DNA of 64,000 nt, taken from positions 12,311-76,310 of the forward strand of contig JBNGIQ010008900.1 in NCBI GenBank assembly GCA_049999765.1. Direction: 5' to 3'. The notes below the pieces were generated by a model. It did no database searches and was not told the DNA's origin. It saw nothing but the letters and a program-made list of their open reading frames with translations. Of this stretch, positions 34,277-46,863 are shown piece after piece. How positions within the stretch are numbered: the stretch's first letter is position 1; every line of letters starts with the position of its first letter. This DNA is from Phaeoceros laevis (lineage: Eukaryota; Anthocerotophyta; Anthocerotopsida; Notothyladales). The position numbers and the translations under genes are program-made.

Positions 34277-37200
34277 ATGAGTGTGGTCGGTCTGGATGTC
34301 GGCAATGAGAACGCCATTGTCGGAGTGGCTAGGCAGAGGGGCATTGACGTGGTGCTCAATGATGAATCGAAACGGGAGACTCCTGCCATGGTGTCCTTCG
34401 CGGAGAAGCAGCGCTTTCTTGGGACTGCAGCGGCTGCTTCAAGTACAATGAACCCCAAGAATACGATTTCCCAGATCAAGCGACTGATTGGCAGGAAATT
34501 TCAGGATCCTGATGTGCAAAGGGATTTGAGACTGTTTCCCTTCTCTGTCACCGAAGGACCAGATGGTAGTCCACAGATCAACGTCCAGTACCTGGGTGAG
34601 CAGAGGAGCTTCACACCCACGCAGCTACTGGCTATGGTTCTGGCTAATTTGAAGACTATTGCTGAGAGAAACCTAGGAACGGCTGTTCTAGATTGTGTGA
34701 TTGGCATACCTGTGTACTTCACCGAGCTGCAGCGGCGGGCTTACTTGGATGCTGCTCAAATTGCTGGCCTGCATCCTCTTCGGCTCATGCACGAAACTAC
34801 GGCAACAGCCCTTGCCTATGGAATTTACAAGACTGATCTACCAGAAACTGATCCTATCAATGTCGCCTTTGTTGATGTCGGGCATGCCAGTCTGCAGGTC
34901 TGCATCGCAGCGTTCAAGAAAGGTCAGCTGAAAATTTTGTCTCACAGTTTTGACCGGTCATTGGGAGGTAGGGACTTCGATGAGGTGTTGTTCAATCACT
35001 TTGCGGAGAAGTTTAGAGAGGAGTACAAGATCAATGTGGTATCCAATCCGCGAGCTAGTCAGAGGCTGCGAGCTGGTTGTGAGAAAGTGAAGAAGGTCTT
35101 GAGCGCAAATTCCGAGGCCCCATTGGCTATTGAGTGTTTGATGGATGAAAAGGATGTCAGAGGAGTTATAAAGAGGGATGAGTTTGAGGGCTTAGCTGCG
35201 CCTATTCTGGACCGTGTTAGGGGCCCATGCGAGAAGGCTCTGGCAGATGCTAACCTCACTGCAGACAAGATCCACGCAGTTGAGGTGGTGGGATCAGGCT
35301 CTCGAGTCCCGGCTATTCTCAAAATTCTGACATCTGTCTTTGGACGGGAGGGAGGCCGAACTCTGAATGCCAGTGAATGTATTGCCCGTGGATGCGCACT
35401 ACAGTGCGCTATGTTGAGCCCAACTTTCCGAGTTCGTGAGTTTGAGGTACTTCCCCATTAATTTGGTGCTTGTGGTTACCCCGTGAATTTTTTAGTTCGA
35501 CTCCAAGCAACAGGGTCTAGGGTTGTGGGTGGCTTACTTTTCTGTTTTATTGCAGGTGCAAGATTCTTATCCTTTTCCGATTGCCCTGTCATGGAAAGGG
35601 TCTGCTCCGGATGTTGAAGGAGGAGAGGAGACACACTCGAACAGTGTTGTTTTTGTGAAGGGAAATCCTGTTCCAAGCACCAAGATGCTGACCTTTTACA
35701 GGGCTGGAACATTCACAATTGAGGCGTTTTACGCAGATGTGTCAGAGTTGCCACCAGGAACTACTCCTAGAATTGCTACATTTACGGTCAGTCTGTTGTC
35801 CTTTGGCTCAAGCCACATTGCTCCTTTCATTTCCATGTGATATAGTCTGCAGGAAGCATGCTCGTCTGCGTATGCTACAAGGAGTCAAGTGTTGCGGTGG
35901 TTGTATTGTCATGCAAACATACAAACATAGTGTATCATTTACATATCAAACCTTGTGCCAACTAAGTCAGGGTCTATGTGCATGTTAGATTGGCCCATTT
36001 ACACCCACAAAGGCAGAGAAAGCGAAGATCAAAGTGAAGATTCGCCTCAACCTTCATGGAGTTATCAATGTGGAATCTGCTACTGTAAGTCCAAAGATGC
36101 ATCCAAATCTACAAGATCTTCGCATTTTTGGCTCTTCGCGGAAATGGTGTCCTAAGGTTTGGCACTTGTGTGCAGATGATAGAGGAAGAAGAAGTTGAAG
36201 TTCCTGTTACAAAGAAGGATAATGCACAAGATGTGAAGGAGCCGGTACCCATGGAGACTGATAAAGGTGCTGGGAAGACGGATTCTGCTGATGCTAAAAT
36301 GGATGATGCGGAACATGCTACTGCAGATGGAAACGAAAACGGAATCCCAGCAGGGAATGAGAAGCCTGTGAAGATGGAAACTGAGAATGCAAAAGTATGG
36401 ATTTCCACCCTGTACATGGTTTGATGCTTTGCACCTGGAAGTGGGAGTTCGCAGGTACTGGTTATGCCTGAGTTGAGGATCTAACTTGTGGTTGGGTGGT
36501 CTCGGTCTGTTCTTCTTTGGAGCAGCCAGAGGTCGTTAAGAAGAAAAAGGTCAAGAGAGCAGAAGTTCCTGTGCATGAGGTTATACCTGGAGGATTGGAC
36601 AGGGGTGATCTAACAAAAGCGGTAGAAAAAGAGTATGAAATGGCTCTTCAGGACAGGGTAATGGAGGAGACTAAGGACAAAAAGAATGCAGTTGAAGCAT
36701 ATGTCTATGACATGCGGAACAAGGTTTGTTTTCCTGCTATTATTGAAGTGTTTTCTGTTTTGGGATCTGTTTGGCCACACATTTAGTCCTTAGTCTTCCA
36801 CGTGCACTGCAGCTTTACGACAAGTTGTCTGGATATGTCACTGATGTCGAGCGGGAAGAGCTGTCGAGCAAGTTGCAGCAAACTGAGGATTGGCTTTATG
36901 AAGATGGAGAGGACGAAATAAAAAGTGTGTATGTAGCGAAACTCGCCGAACTGAAGAAGGTATGTTTTTATCTGCAACATACTGTTAACCACACACCTAG
37001 TGTTCCGACCAGTGCTCCCTTCCCTGTCTACTTCTTTTCAAGTGTCTTCTTGTCCACTGAGCCAGTAGTATTGTGGAATTGTGGTTTGTTGAATAGCTGG
37101 GTGACCCAATTGAGGAGAGGCAAAGGGAGGATGAGCACCGGGGTCCAGCTCTCCATGATTTGCAATATTGTATCGGCAGCTTCAAAGATGCTGCCCTGTC

Positions 37201-37771
37201 GAAAGATGCGAAGTACGACCACATTGATCCAGCTGAGAAGGAAAAGGTTGGTATACTCTGCTCAGTTAGTCCTTGCAGTGCAATGACGGGCTTGTAGGAA
37301 TGTCCAGGACTGTCCGGAACATCTGTGAAGCTTGGGTTGAGAATCTTGTGCTGGTGCAGGTCATAGCGGAGTGCATCAAGGCCGAGGACTGGCTTAGAGA
37401 GAAGAAGGTCCAGCAAGATCAACTGCCGAAGGCTGTTAATCCTGTGCTCCTCACGTCTGAGATTAAAAAGAAAACTGAAGTTTTAGACAGGTATTGAGAA
37501 GTTTGACTTGTGTTGAATCCGTTTTCATGTGGGAAGCTGCAGGGTAAAGGCTTACACTTTTGACTTGTTTGGGCTGGCCAGGTTCTGTAAGCCAATTATG
37601 ATGAAGTCCCGCCCTCCACCTCCCAAGCCTACTGCTCCCCCTGCATCAGAACATAAGACAGAGGCCAAGGATACGCAAGGAAGCGCAAACGGTGCTCAAG
37701 GAGAATCTCCTGCTTCGGAGCCCATGGAAACAGACCACGCCAGTGAACCGGAATCCATGCACACAGACTGA
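34277..37771 (+). CDS. HSP110/SSE-type HSP70 chaperone
   Basis: Nine exons (34277-35446, 35556-35786, 35989-36084, 36176-36394, 36526-36723, 36813-36959, 37097-37246, 37360-37490, 37582-37771) join to 843 residues, close to the 831 of Arabidopsis HSP70-14/15. The N-terminal nucleotide-binding domain begins VGLDVGNENAIVGVARQRG, the Hsp110 variant of the HSP70 ATPase start, and includes IGIPVYFTELQRRAYLDAA. A beta-domain (RLNLHGVINVESAT) carries the long acidic insertion of the Hsp110 class (VTKKDNAQDVKEPVPMETD). Then comes the helical lid (DKLSGYVTDVEREEL, AEDWLREKK). The tail is Pro-rich and ends MHTD, not EEVD. Hsp110 proteins act in the cytosol/nucleus as nucleotide-exchange factors for HSP70 and as holdases. 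Confidence 0.95.
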
Positions 37772-38694
37772 GCTTGAGGAGTGGCGGGAGTATCTGTGGT
37801 GCGAGGCAATCTGTAATTCTAGCTCTCGGGTGGGCCTGTGGGGAGGTAGCAAGTGAACAGTAGATTTCTTAGTCAAATATGTGCAAGCTTGTCATAGCCT
37901 TCCATGCACGCCCCTAGCTGCAGAACCCCGAAAAGCTGTGTATACCTCTTTTTTCCATTCATGGATAGTCTGGATATAATAGAATGCATGGTGTGCCCAC
38001 TATGCCTAGAAATTCCTTCCAAGAGGAGATGTGAATAATAATGGAAGTTCCGATATCTGATTCGGAACTGAATTAGGCTCAATTAGCTGTCGAGTCCAAT
38101 GATAAAGATTCTAAAGAACACCAGGGGTGTGACCAGCAAAGAATGAGACAGAAGGACATCATACTACATGTGGTACTCTCAACAGAATCAGAGGATCTGG
38201 CTCACTTGATCCTCGTATGTGCCTTGTCTAGCATGATCGTGGTCTCTTCGTAAAACAAAGCAGCTCCGGCTTGGCCGTCTGGTTGTCTTTGGTCGTTGGC
38301 CAGGCTGCGACAGTCGCATCGTCGTCGGACATAGTACATGTTACATCTTTAGGAAGGAAGATACATAGTGAAACTAGTAGCCATTCGCAACCATCAGGCA
38401 GTGATTTTCGGGATGAGGAATGTGCATCTATGGCACGTTCCCATGAAACAGGCTTCCAATTGGTCTGTCGCGGCACAGAGCAAGTCTGCCTGGTGGATGT
38501 GAGTTGACACAAAATTGTGTGGGCTGGATCAAAATGACCACACGTCCTAAGTACTGTATACCCAGATCCTGACGTACCTTCATACTAACCTGTAGCTTGG
38601 ACTCTTAAGAGCTTTACGCCTGTGCTTTACACCTATCTGGCCACACACAAGTAATGCTCGGTAAGCAAGTCTGCATACACAATACACCGTGCGA

Positions 38695-38802
38695 ACATAG
38701 GATTTCCACCTCGCACGCCGCACGATGTGGTCACCCTCTATATGGGCACCAGAACATAGATTTCCACCTCGCACGGTGTGGTCACCCTCTATATGGGCAC
38801 CA
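38695..38802. repeat. Two-copy tandem repeat
   Basis: Two adjacent copies of a unit containing GATTTCCACCTCGCAC and GTGGTCACCCTCTATATGGG. The first copy has about 8 extra bases. Confidence 0.85.
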
Positions 38803-39120
38803 GGCTGATCCCTCGCGCCCGCCTGTCCGCCTGTCCGTTGACACCGCCGGCGCCCAGCTGCCTGATTCCGCGCGCAAGGCTTCACATTACTTCGGCCTGC
38901 CTGCACTGTTGCTGTTGCTCATGTCGGCGTCTAATGGCATTCCTAATTACGCATATGTGGGGGCGTGCCCTAACGGCCCTTCCCGGCATGGTCCCTAACC
39001 CTAACCTAACCTGCCTCACACAACCCGCAGGTTTACATGCCTAAATATCCCGATCGTGTTCACACCACATCCACCGCACGACAGGTCTCGTACTCTCCCG
39101 GAGGTAAGACACGGAATTCA

Positions 39121-39296
39121 GCGCTATGATAGGGCACACAAGGCAGATTCCACGAGCATCCAGCAAACACACATGTAGACGGCTATGATAGGGCACATAA
39201 GGCAGATTCCACGAGCATCCAGCAAACACACCACATGGAGACGGCTATGATAGGGCACATAAGGCGGATTCCACGAGCATCCAGCAAACGCACCCT
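39121..39296. repeat. Three-copy minisatellite, about 60 bp unit
   Basis: Three consecutive units start CTATGATAGGGCACA at about 39123, 39182 and 39245, each followed by TTCCACGAGCATCCAGCAAA. Unit length varies between 59 and 63. Confidence 0.9.
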
Positions 39297-40224
39297 CCTT
39301 CTCGAGGTGTTCGTGTTTGACCCATGCAAAGAGCAACATCCTTTCCTTCAACTACTCAGGGTGTGTAGCAACTAAATCCACCTCTATTATTTTCCCCTCA
39401 ATTTCCACCCATTTCATCTAGAGCTCTACCATCAGGGCACAGGGGCGAGCAAGTCCATCTCAGCCCGAGGCAGCTTGGGATGTGGACCTGGAGACAGAAG
39501 ATACACAATATACTTCCTCAGATAACCTACTGCACTTGTCTTGGCTAAGATGGACTTAATCGTCCATGTGCCCTGATGGTGGATCTAATATTTGTTGGAT
39601 GAACGTTATGTTTATGAACACATGCCGTCTAGTGTTTTGTTGGATGATGTCATGTTTGCAAACACATGATGTGCATTCAATAAAGCACTAGACATGTGTT
39701 AAACAATACATGACTTTAGAGAATAAAACATAAAGCATCCATCCAACAACATGTTTTTTAAGTGTAAAACATAAGATATCTAGACTCTAGGTAATAATAT
39801 GGTTTTTTGTTTGCAATATACTATTAAGATTTAGGGCTGTTAAAACCATGCAAACACAAGATATCTAGGTAAGAGATACCCAAGCAGCATGAAACCATGT
39901 CATCCTCGCAAATAAGACGTCCTATCAACAAAAGCAAGGTGGTATATACATGACAATGACAATAAGTTCGTGGTAATTAGAGCCATCTAGCACATCAATA
40001 CGACTTCTAATAATACACTATTGACATTTTATACTTTTTCTGTGTTCACGCCATATTTGGCTGACATATTGATCGGGTACCTTCGTTTCCAGGCCTCCAA
40101 GGTCATATCAAGGTGCGACCAAGGTCATATCAAGGTGCGACATGCAACTCTAGCCACGTAGACTTTGCCTAATTAGGACCCATGTAGTCTAGTTGGAAGC
40201 AAACTAACTAGCCTATGAATGAAT

Positions 40225-40440
40225 GAATGAATTTATTGTGTGTGCTCAACTAGCCTAACTAAAAGCAAACTAAACTAGCCTCACTAGTGTGTGCCCAACT
40301 AAGCCTAACTAAAAGCAAACTAAACTAGCCTAACTAATGTGGGCCTGCTTTGAAGCAAACTCAACTAGCTTACCTAGTGTGTGCCTAACTAGCCTAATTA
40401 AAAGCAAGCTAAGAAATATCTCCCTTTGCCTAAAAAAAAA
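40225..40440. repeat. Degenerate tandem repeat (AACTAGCCTAACTAAAAGCAAA)
   Basis: At least four diverged units built on CTAACTAAAAGCAAACTAAA and TAGTGTGTGCC. A short GAATGAATGAATGAAT run precedes it. Confidence 0.8.
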
Positions 40441-41580
40441 AACTAGCATGTCTAATTTGTGCCTAACTAGCCTACCATAAGGTTGCATAGGCGTAATGAT
40501 AAATAAAAAAATCAGTAATAGTATCGGATATTAGCGGTTACATAGTTCATAGCGTGAAAGTCCGTCACGCAAAGTGACCTGATTCCTAAACTCTCTGTTC
40601 TGGAGAGCTTGGCACCAGGTGGGGGAAATCCTGGCCAGAGTTGAGAGGTCATCCAGTGCCGTCCTTAAAGCTATATCCCTTATCAATTGTTCTCCCGGAG
40701 TGTTGAAGCGGTCATTGTCGGTCTTGGTAAATGAGGGATGTCTTGGGCGTAACTCCGAGTCCGGCGATTTCCTTCCGTGTCACCATCAGGCTTGCAAGCC
40801 TTTATTGCCCAAAAGTTGAAGCAGTAGACACAAGAATTGGCTAGGAGATTTGATGCAATACTAGATAGAAAGTTGGAGGACCAGACTNNNNNNNNNNAGA
40901 TAGAAAGTTGGAGGACCAGACTAGAAGATTTGATGCAGGCTAGACAGAAAGTTGGAGGATTAGACTAGGAGATTTGATGGAAGGTTGGAGTGGACTGGAG
41001 GCTCTGCACAGAGAAATTAGGGGGCTATCCTTGGAGATCCTTGTCAGAGCCGAATTGTCGATTTCTGTTGCAAAATGGCAAGGTGGACGGTTTCGGGATG
41101 GAGGGTTCTCTAGAATCTTCTACTTACTGTACGCTTGGTGTAATTTTCATGTATTTGAAGCTTTCTTTTATGGAGGAGGCGTACTTAAAATTGTACCGCA
41201 CTTAGCACTCTGCTCTCAGTGAATGCTGTGCAGTCTCTTGGTGTTCGGGTTTTGATACATATTAGGGACGCCATATGGAAAGGCAGCTACGGCAATGGGA
41301 AGGTAGCTACCAACAAGAAGACGTTCACACTGGATTGTGTCAACAAGCTTATTAAGGTATTGCACCATCCTGCTGAGAATGACTTGTTTTTACAAACCTG
41401 GTGCAAATTATGGAAGGTCAATTCCAATCTGCGATTGCTAACTGCATTTGACGATGCTATGGTGGAAGAAAAAACTTAACTAACATGCCTAGATTGTGCC
41501 TAACTAGCCTACCGTAATTTATCATTAATGCATAGGCCTAACGATAAATAAAAAATTCTGTAATAGTATGGCATATTACA
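40441..41580. repeat. Direct repeats of about 95 bp flanking a 0.95 kb segment
   Basis: The stretch at about 40441-40535 (TGCCTAACTAGCCTACC ... GATAAATAAAAAA ... TAATAGTAT) recurs at about 41475-41580 with moderate divergence. The bases between have no match to either arm. Confidence 0.65.
40858..40982. repeat. Tandem repeat interrupted by a 10-N gap
   Basis: Units of AGATAGAAAGTTGGAGGACC followed by AGACTAGAAGATTTGATG occur on both sides of ten N at 40888-40897. The sequence either side of the gap is identical over about 25 bases, so the gap lies inside the array. Confidence 0.85.
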
Positions 41581-41675
41581 AGATTAGACAATCTAGAATA
41601 GATGGTGCATCTCATGTACTCTTGTAATAGTATGGGATATTACAAGATTAGACAATCTAGCATAGAAGACTAATA
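41560..41675. repeat. Two-copy direct repeat
   Basis: GTAATAGTATGG.ATATTACA followed by AGATTAGACAATCTAG occurs at about 41560 and 41624. The AGATTAGACAATCT core is itself a partial palindrome. Confidence 0.8.
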
Positions 41676-42576
41676 CTTGTGTCTTGACTAGAATGATATA
41701 TATCAAATATACATAGGTTCATGAACATGAATAGAAAGTGTAAGAAGGCGTACTACCTCCTCTTATGGGAAGCTCTTGTATAAAGAATTCCTACTCTTGT
41801 ATTGATCTTCAAGCTTTAGAAAAGAGGCCTTACAGAGGGAGTAAAGAGGCCTTACAAAGGGAGGACGACTCCATCAAGAACGTGCTTGGTTATTGTGGGG
41901 GAGAGTTTCCTCCTAGTGTAAGTTTTGTATCTTTTGCTGGGTTTGCTTCTTGTTGTCTTTTACTTAGAGTAAGATCATGCTCACCTTGGTTAAGAGCGAT
42001 TCAATTACCAAGGACTGCAACAAGTGAGGTTGTTTTATCGGTATCCTGGAGAGAACTCGAGGTAAGCATGATCACAATCCTCGGGCCATGTTGCATACCG
42101 GTTAAAGACTTGTAATGTTGCATACCTGTCAAACGAGCATTACAAGACAAACCCTACGCTTTCCAACCTTGGGGAGCCTGCTGTCTCGGTCTTCCAAGAT
42201 GAGGGCCAATTTTTCCTCCCTGCTTGCCTCTGTAGCTGCCTCCTCCCGCTACTCCCGTTGGCGTCTTCCGTCTGCTGCTGCTTGCGCCTGGCCGGGGCCT
42301 ACTCCTGCTACCTTTGGCCTTGCTCTTGCTGCTACCAGCTACCCCTCACGCTGTGTGCCGCGAAGCACGCCACCGATGCGAAAAAAACGTTTCAATAGCA
42401 TGAATATTCTGCGCGAATGTTCGGGCTCTAACCTATCGCGGAGGTGTTACTTGACGCGGACCCCACTTAAAGCTGAACTTGTTTTAGTCATCCGGGAAGG
42501 GGCCGAAAGGCTTCGCCTACACCATGGATGGGTTTTGATCTGTTGAAAACTAAACTGTCGTTGCGGTTTTCTTGTC

Positions 42577-42648
42577 GGATCCGTGGCGCAATGGTAGCGC
42601 GTCTGACTCCAGATCAGAAGGTTGCGTGTTCGATTCACGTCGGGTTCA
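42577..42648 (+). tRNA. tRNA-Trp (CCA)
   Basis: A 72-base cloverleaf with no intron. The acceptor stem pairs GGATCCG with CGGGTTC (two G-U pairs) and the discriminator base is A at 42648. The anticodon stem TCTGA/TCAGA encloses the loop CTCCAGA with anticodon CCA at 42609-42611. The T arm GCGTG/CACGT carries TTCGATT. Internal A and B boxes (TGGCGCAATGG; GTTCGATTC) are intact, so it should be transcribed by RNA polymerase III. The first T4 run downstream is at about 42682. It reads as a normal plant nuclear tRNA-Trp. CCA is not encoded. Confidence 0.96.
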
Positions 42649-42860
42649 GTGATCCTCACTTTCAATCCTCCTAGAAAAGTACTTTTAAGTGTATGACTAA
42701 TTTGGTTTATTTTCGTGAAATTCCATGAGTTTGTTGTAATCGCCGGACAAATTTCACATAGTTCTGTAGTTAATAAATTACGTGCCAGCTTTTTGCGTGT
42801 CACAAGTGTGTTCCCAGTCGAGAAATATCGAATAAAAGGTGTTGAACGTCAAGACTATCG

Positions 42861-44558
42861 CTAGTTTGTGAGGAGGAACTGTTTGTCAATTTCCAACCTC
42901 TCCATGTCTTCCTCCCACAACGCAATAGACACATTGATAGCCATGGGTTGAGGAGCAGGAAGCATGAGGATACAACCGTTGTATGGATTGTCGGCAGGAC
43001 CAGAAAAGACGGGTTTCCCAAATCCAAAATCAGTCTCGTAGAAGGGTAGGCGGAACCATCCTGCAGACGACACATCATTTCCCATGGTATTGATGGCCAC
43101 CATTACACCAGAATCTTGGGCCTCTGCCCATGCGATCACCTCCCTCATTTCCTCGTTTGTCATCTTTGCCACAGCTTCCCGCACCAGGTTGGCTGAGAAG
43201 CTCAGAGGTTTGGTTAACACCTCCTGCACCTCAGCTTCTGTATGAGTGAAGATGATGGCATTCCCGTAGTACCCCTCCGGCAAGTTGGGCTTTAGTCTCT
43301 TCCTGGCGTCGAGGGTTGTGAAAAATCTGGCAACTGCAGCAATAGAAACCAGACAACCTCCTTCAATTCTGGTGAAATCCTACATCGATGAGCTAAGGTT
43401 GCAGGGGAGTAGCTAGCCATATGAACTCACCTTCAGTGGGCTCCAACCCCTTGGCTCGTAGAATAGCTCTCCAGGTGTGTGCAGACAGGCTCTCGAAAGT
43501 CGTGAAGGACCCCAGGATACCGTCACCAAGAGCCTCCACCTTCACCTTCTTCAACATTTCAGGGGTGAAGGTGAACAAGCCTTCCTTCGTCTTCCTAGTC
43601 GGCATGGGTGGTGGCGGGCCTTTGGGCCTGAGCTTGAGCACCGCTGGTTGCTTCTCCGGTTTGGGTGTGCCGGCAGCGTTGAGGAGAGAGTGGTCAAAGT
43701 TGGGGAGTACAGAGATTTCCAATCCCCTAGCAACCTCAGTCCAGGAAATGAAAAAGTTATGGGCGGCAATGCCATCTGAGAGAGTATGGTGTATTGCCGC
43801 ACCGAAACAGAACCCACCGCATGTGAATCTGGTTACCTGGACAGTTAAGAAGATCATAAGACTCATCATCATTCCATCATGACGAAGGGTATGCAACCAT
43901 AGACGGCAGACAAACCAATCTGCCAACTTGCATGCTTTAGTGCCACACATTCAAGGCCACCAAGGAGGATAGAAGATTACTTGCACATATAGCAGGGGAT
44001 TTTCATGTATCTGGCGAGAAGAATCGGGCTTGGGGACAAGTATCTCATCGAAAAGAGGATTAGGCCGGAAGTCCCCAAACTCTTCAATTGCACCATCAGC
44101 AACAGCGTCGATAAATTCCACGCCTGCAAAATACACAAAGCTACGACAATTAGTGGTGGGCACGCTCTTAGGCAGGCCATACATGCCTTCAACAATCACA
44201 CTTTTCTGTACGACCAGACAAGACAAGACCAGCTCCCAAGGGAACCAAATCGACAGGCCTGCTTCTGCTCCAAGGACCTGCCTGCATCGTTGCATTCGAT
44301 CTGGAGTTCATGGCCTCCAGGGAACTTCCTCGTCACTCTCCCTGCATGCGGGTAGTAGACCACCAGGAGCTTGGCCAGGGATTTCTTCAAGGTGTCAACT
44401 ACATCCGCGTTTGCCCCTGGGAACTTCTCCTTGTAGAAGTAGACGGTTCGCACATGCACCGGCCGGGCAAAGTGGTCACAAGCAGAACAGGAGATGATCC
44501 GGTGCTCTGTCGGAGTCTCCGGCAGAACACTAGATGTCTTTGAGGAGATGATCCTCAT
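42861..44558 (-). CDS. BAHD acyltransferase
   Basis: Four exons (44558-44282, 44123-43981, 43836-43431, 43333-42861) give 432 residues, the usual size. The N-terminus (IISSKTSSVLPETPTEHRII) matches the start of the family. The catalytic HXXXD is in AIHHTLSDGIAAHNFF in exon 3. The structural DFGWG motif appears as DFGFGKP near the C-terminus. BAHD enzymes move acyl groups from CoA thioesters to alcohols or amines in the cytosol, for example hydroxycinnamoyl transfer to shikimate; the substrate cannot be told here. Exon 1 must end at a GC donor (GCAG then GCAGGT) to stay in frame; the nearby GT site would shift the frame. The other introns are GT-AG. I chose the Met two residues before IISSK. 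Confidence 0.92.
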
Positions 44559-46863
44559 GGTCACGTTTTCCCAGCCCCAACAGGTGGAGAAAGTCCAGTA
44601 CAGGGACTGTCGCTGCACTCAGGCCAGCCCCCTGCTCAAACACAAAAATGCAGATCACCACCAGCTAGGTCAGCCACTGTTGCACACATTGCTCCTAAGC
44701 CTACACCAGACCGTATTTCTGTACGAGCTGAGAGAGGGAAGAGCCCGGACAAGGCACCACACTCTCTCAAAGGACTAGCTGCCAATCCCACAGCTCTGCA
44801 ATCTACAAGCTCATGGCAGAGTCTCTCGTGCTGGAAAATGCGGTCGCCCCCGACAACCTGGCAAGGCTTACCTCGAATCGTTCCGCCCGGAGAGCACCCT
44901 CGTACGCTGATCCTCAGCGATCTGCTCAGCACTCCGGAGGCCAGGAAATCCTAAAGGAAGACAGCCTGCTGAGCTCCAACGCGTGTCACAAAAAGAAGGA
45001 TGAAACCAGGCAAAAGCGCACGGATTTGAAGGCGGCCAGATAGCAGGGAGCGCCGCAGCCGCTGATTGATTGATAGGAGGTTGGAGGCGTGCAGGTAATT
45101 GCGCTGACACTGCTGCGCCGTGGCATGGAATGGCATGGCCAAATGATGTGCGTAGAATACTTGTACAGTCCTTGAGTAAAAAAGTACTAAAGAGAGCGGC
45201 AACTGTGTCACCTGACGCCTCAAATAATTGAGAGGAGGGGGGGCCATGGCGGGTTGCAGCTTTTCCGGGCCAGCGTGAGATCCGTCGCCGAATATGAGAA
45301 TGTTGGAAGAAAACGTGCACAACGCAGAGCCTTTCAAGTTGAAGAATTGAGCAGGCCGGCCGGCGTTATTACAGGCCACCGGGCAAGTCAATGAATCGTG
45401 GGCCACGCCTAGGGATCCCCCACAGCTGTTTATTGTTGCCTGTCCAAGTCACATGTCCCAGACTCCTAACCACATGGCCTTTTTGGGTTTTCAGCCTCGG
45501 TAGACTCCTGCTTCCTAAAAACTCTCCAAGGCCTTCAGTTTACTGCGGCGTTTTTAGGCCATCCAGTCGGACGTTCCAGTCTGCTTGGCCTTGACGTGGG
45601 CTGCCAGTGCTTGTACAAAAATTGACTTTGACCCGAGGTCCCACCGCACCAATAATGCGCTCTTGCGAACTACACTAGTCCTGCAAACCATGGTAAGCAA
45701 CAGGCACCGTCCCTAGGGGTCAACTAGTTTAGCTCCTCCAGCCGCGTCTGCCGACGGATTCTTGGACTAAAATTGCTTGCCAAGCTCCAGTAGCCACGCG
45801 GCCCTTCATTATAGGCTCCATAACCACCTACGCCTATTGTTATTACTAGTAGCGTATGTAACTCTCCATCAGCAGGGCCAAGAAACATGGTGTCACAGAA
45901 CTGTGCTGGATTCCTATAACGACCTGCTCCAATTCACATTCGAATTCCACCTGGAACTAGTGAGTTGTTGGCTAAGTTATTAGACCCGAGTCACAAGCTC
46001 CGTTCAAGCCGAGACAAGAAGGTTGGAAAAAGAGACAAACTCCGAACCACCGGGGTTTAAAGAACTAAGTCTACCACTTACATTCACGAACCACGAACTT
46101 CAAATTGGCGAAGGAAACAGCAGATGGACTTGCGTTGGTAAAACAGGCAACCACAGGGAATGTGCTGCTCGTGTGCAGTCAATATAGCTCTGAAGCAACA
46201 AGGACTGCCCTACCATTGTGCGCCAGCGCTTTGCCGGGATGTGACACATCAAGCTTTGGCTTGGCCGATGGGACAGGGCACCCAGAGCATGCTGGGAAAA
46301 TCACAGCACGCTCAAGTATCTATTTTAACATTCACCTGTTTCATCACCACGCTGTCAGGACGAACTAAGGTCGTCAGAGCAAGGCCTACAAACCAACACC
46401 TATGCTCAATAATAAAATAATGGCATGGCACTGCCAGAGCAATCTAGCTACACCAATCACGTAACCTGGTTGAGTTATAATGGGCTGCTGATATACAATA
46501 CCGTTGAGGGAGACACCACCAAAAGGCCCTTTGGAGACAAGCCTGGAGGCTTCAAACAGCACAACATTATTCACACTGTACAACTGCTTTCGCATCTCAC
46601 GCACATGCTAGTTCAGGCTTCAATTGTTCCAAGCGAACATCTGCAACCTCATCGGAATGGCGGGAAGTTACACCGGACAAAATATGGGTCTAAAAAGATG
46701 ACGGGCCAGCGTGCAACCTATCTGTCTCCATCAGAGTCAAGTGAGCAAAAACCCACAGATCTGAGGTCTTCCATTGTAGTCAAGAGAGATACACCGAATG
46801 GACACTCCGTTTCCAGATTGGAGCATAGTTGCAAAGGACGCTCCATGCACTCACTCTCAGATG
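44559..46863. other. No recognised gene
   Basis: Upstream region of the BAHD gene and downstream region of PEX7. Open frames are short and mutually overlapping with no domain recognised. Confidence 0.45.

Larger units (their letters stand above)
37772..42576. other. AT-rich repeat-bearing intergenic region
   Basis: No gene recognised over about 4.8 kb. It contains several tandem and direct repeats listed separately and a 10-base gap. Open frames at 40619-40819, 41219-41479 and 42115-42546 have no recognisable domain; some could be fragments of old mobile elements. Confidence 0.45.

Noticed and set aside
38994-39020. CCCTAACCCTAACCTAACC resembling a telomere repeat
   Set aside because: Only two to three units, imperfect, and flanked by ordinary sequence; too short to call an interstitial telomere.
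42115-42546. 143-residue plus-strand frame before the tRNA
   Set aside because: No domain, Ser/Arg/Leu-rich low-complexity start, and it lies in repeat-bearing DNA.
42447-42803. Minus-strand open frame containing EPDVNRTRNLLIWSQTR
   Set aside because: This is the reverse translation of the tRNA-Trp gene, a well-known spurious protein.
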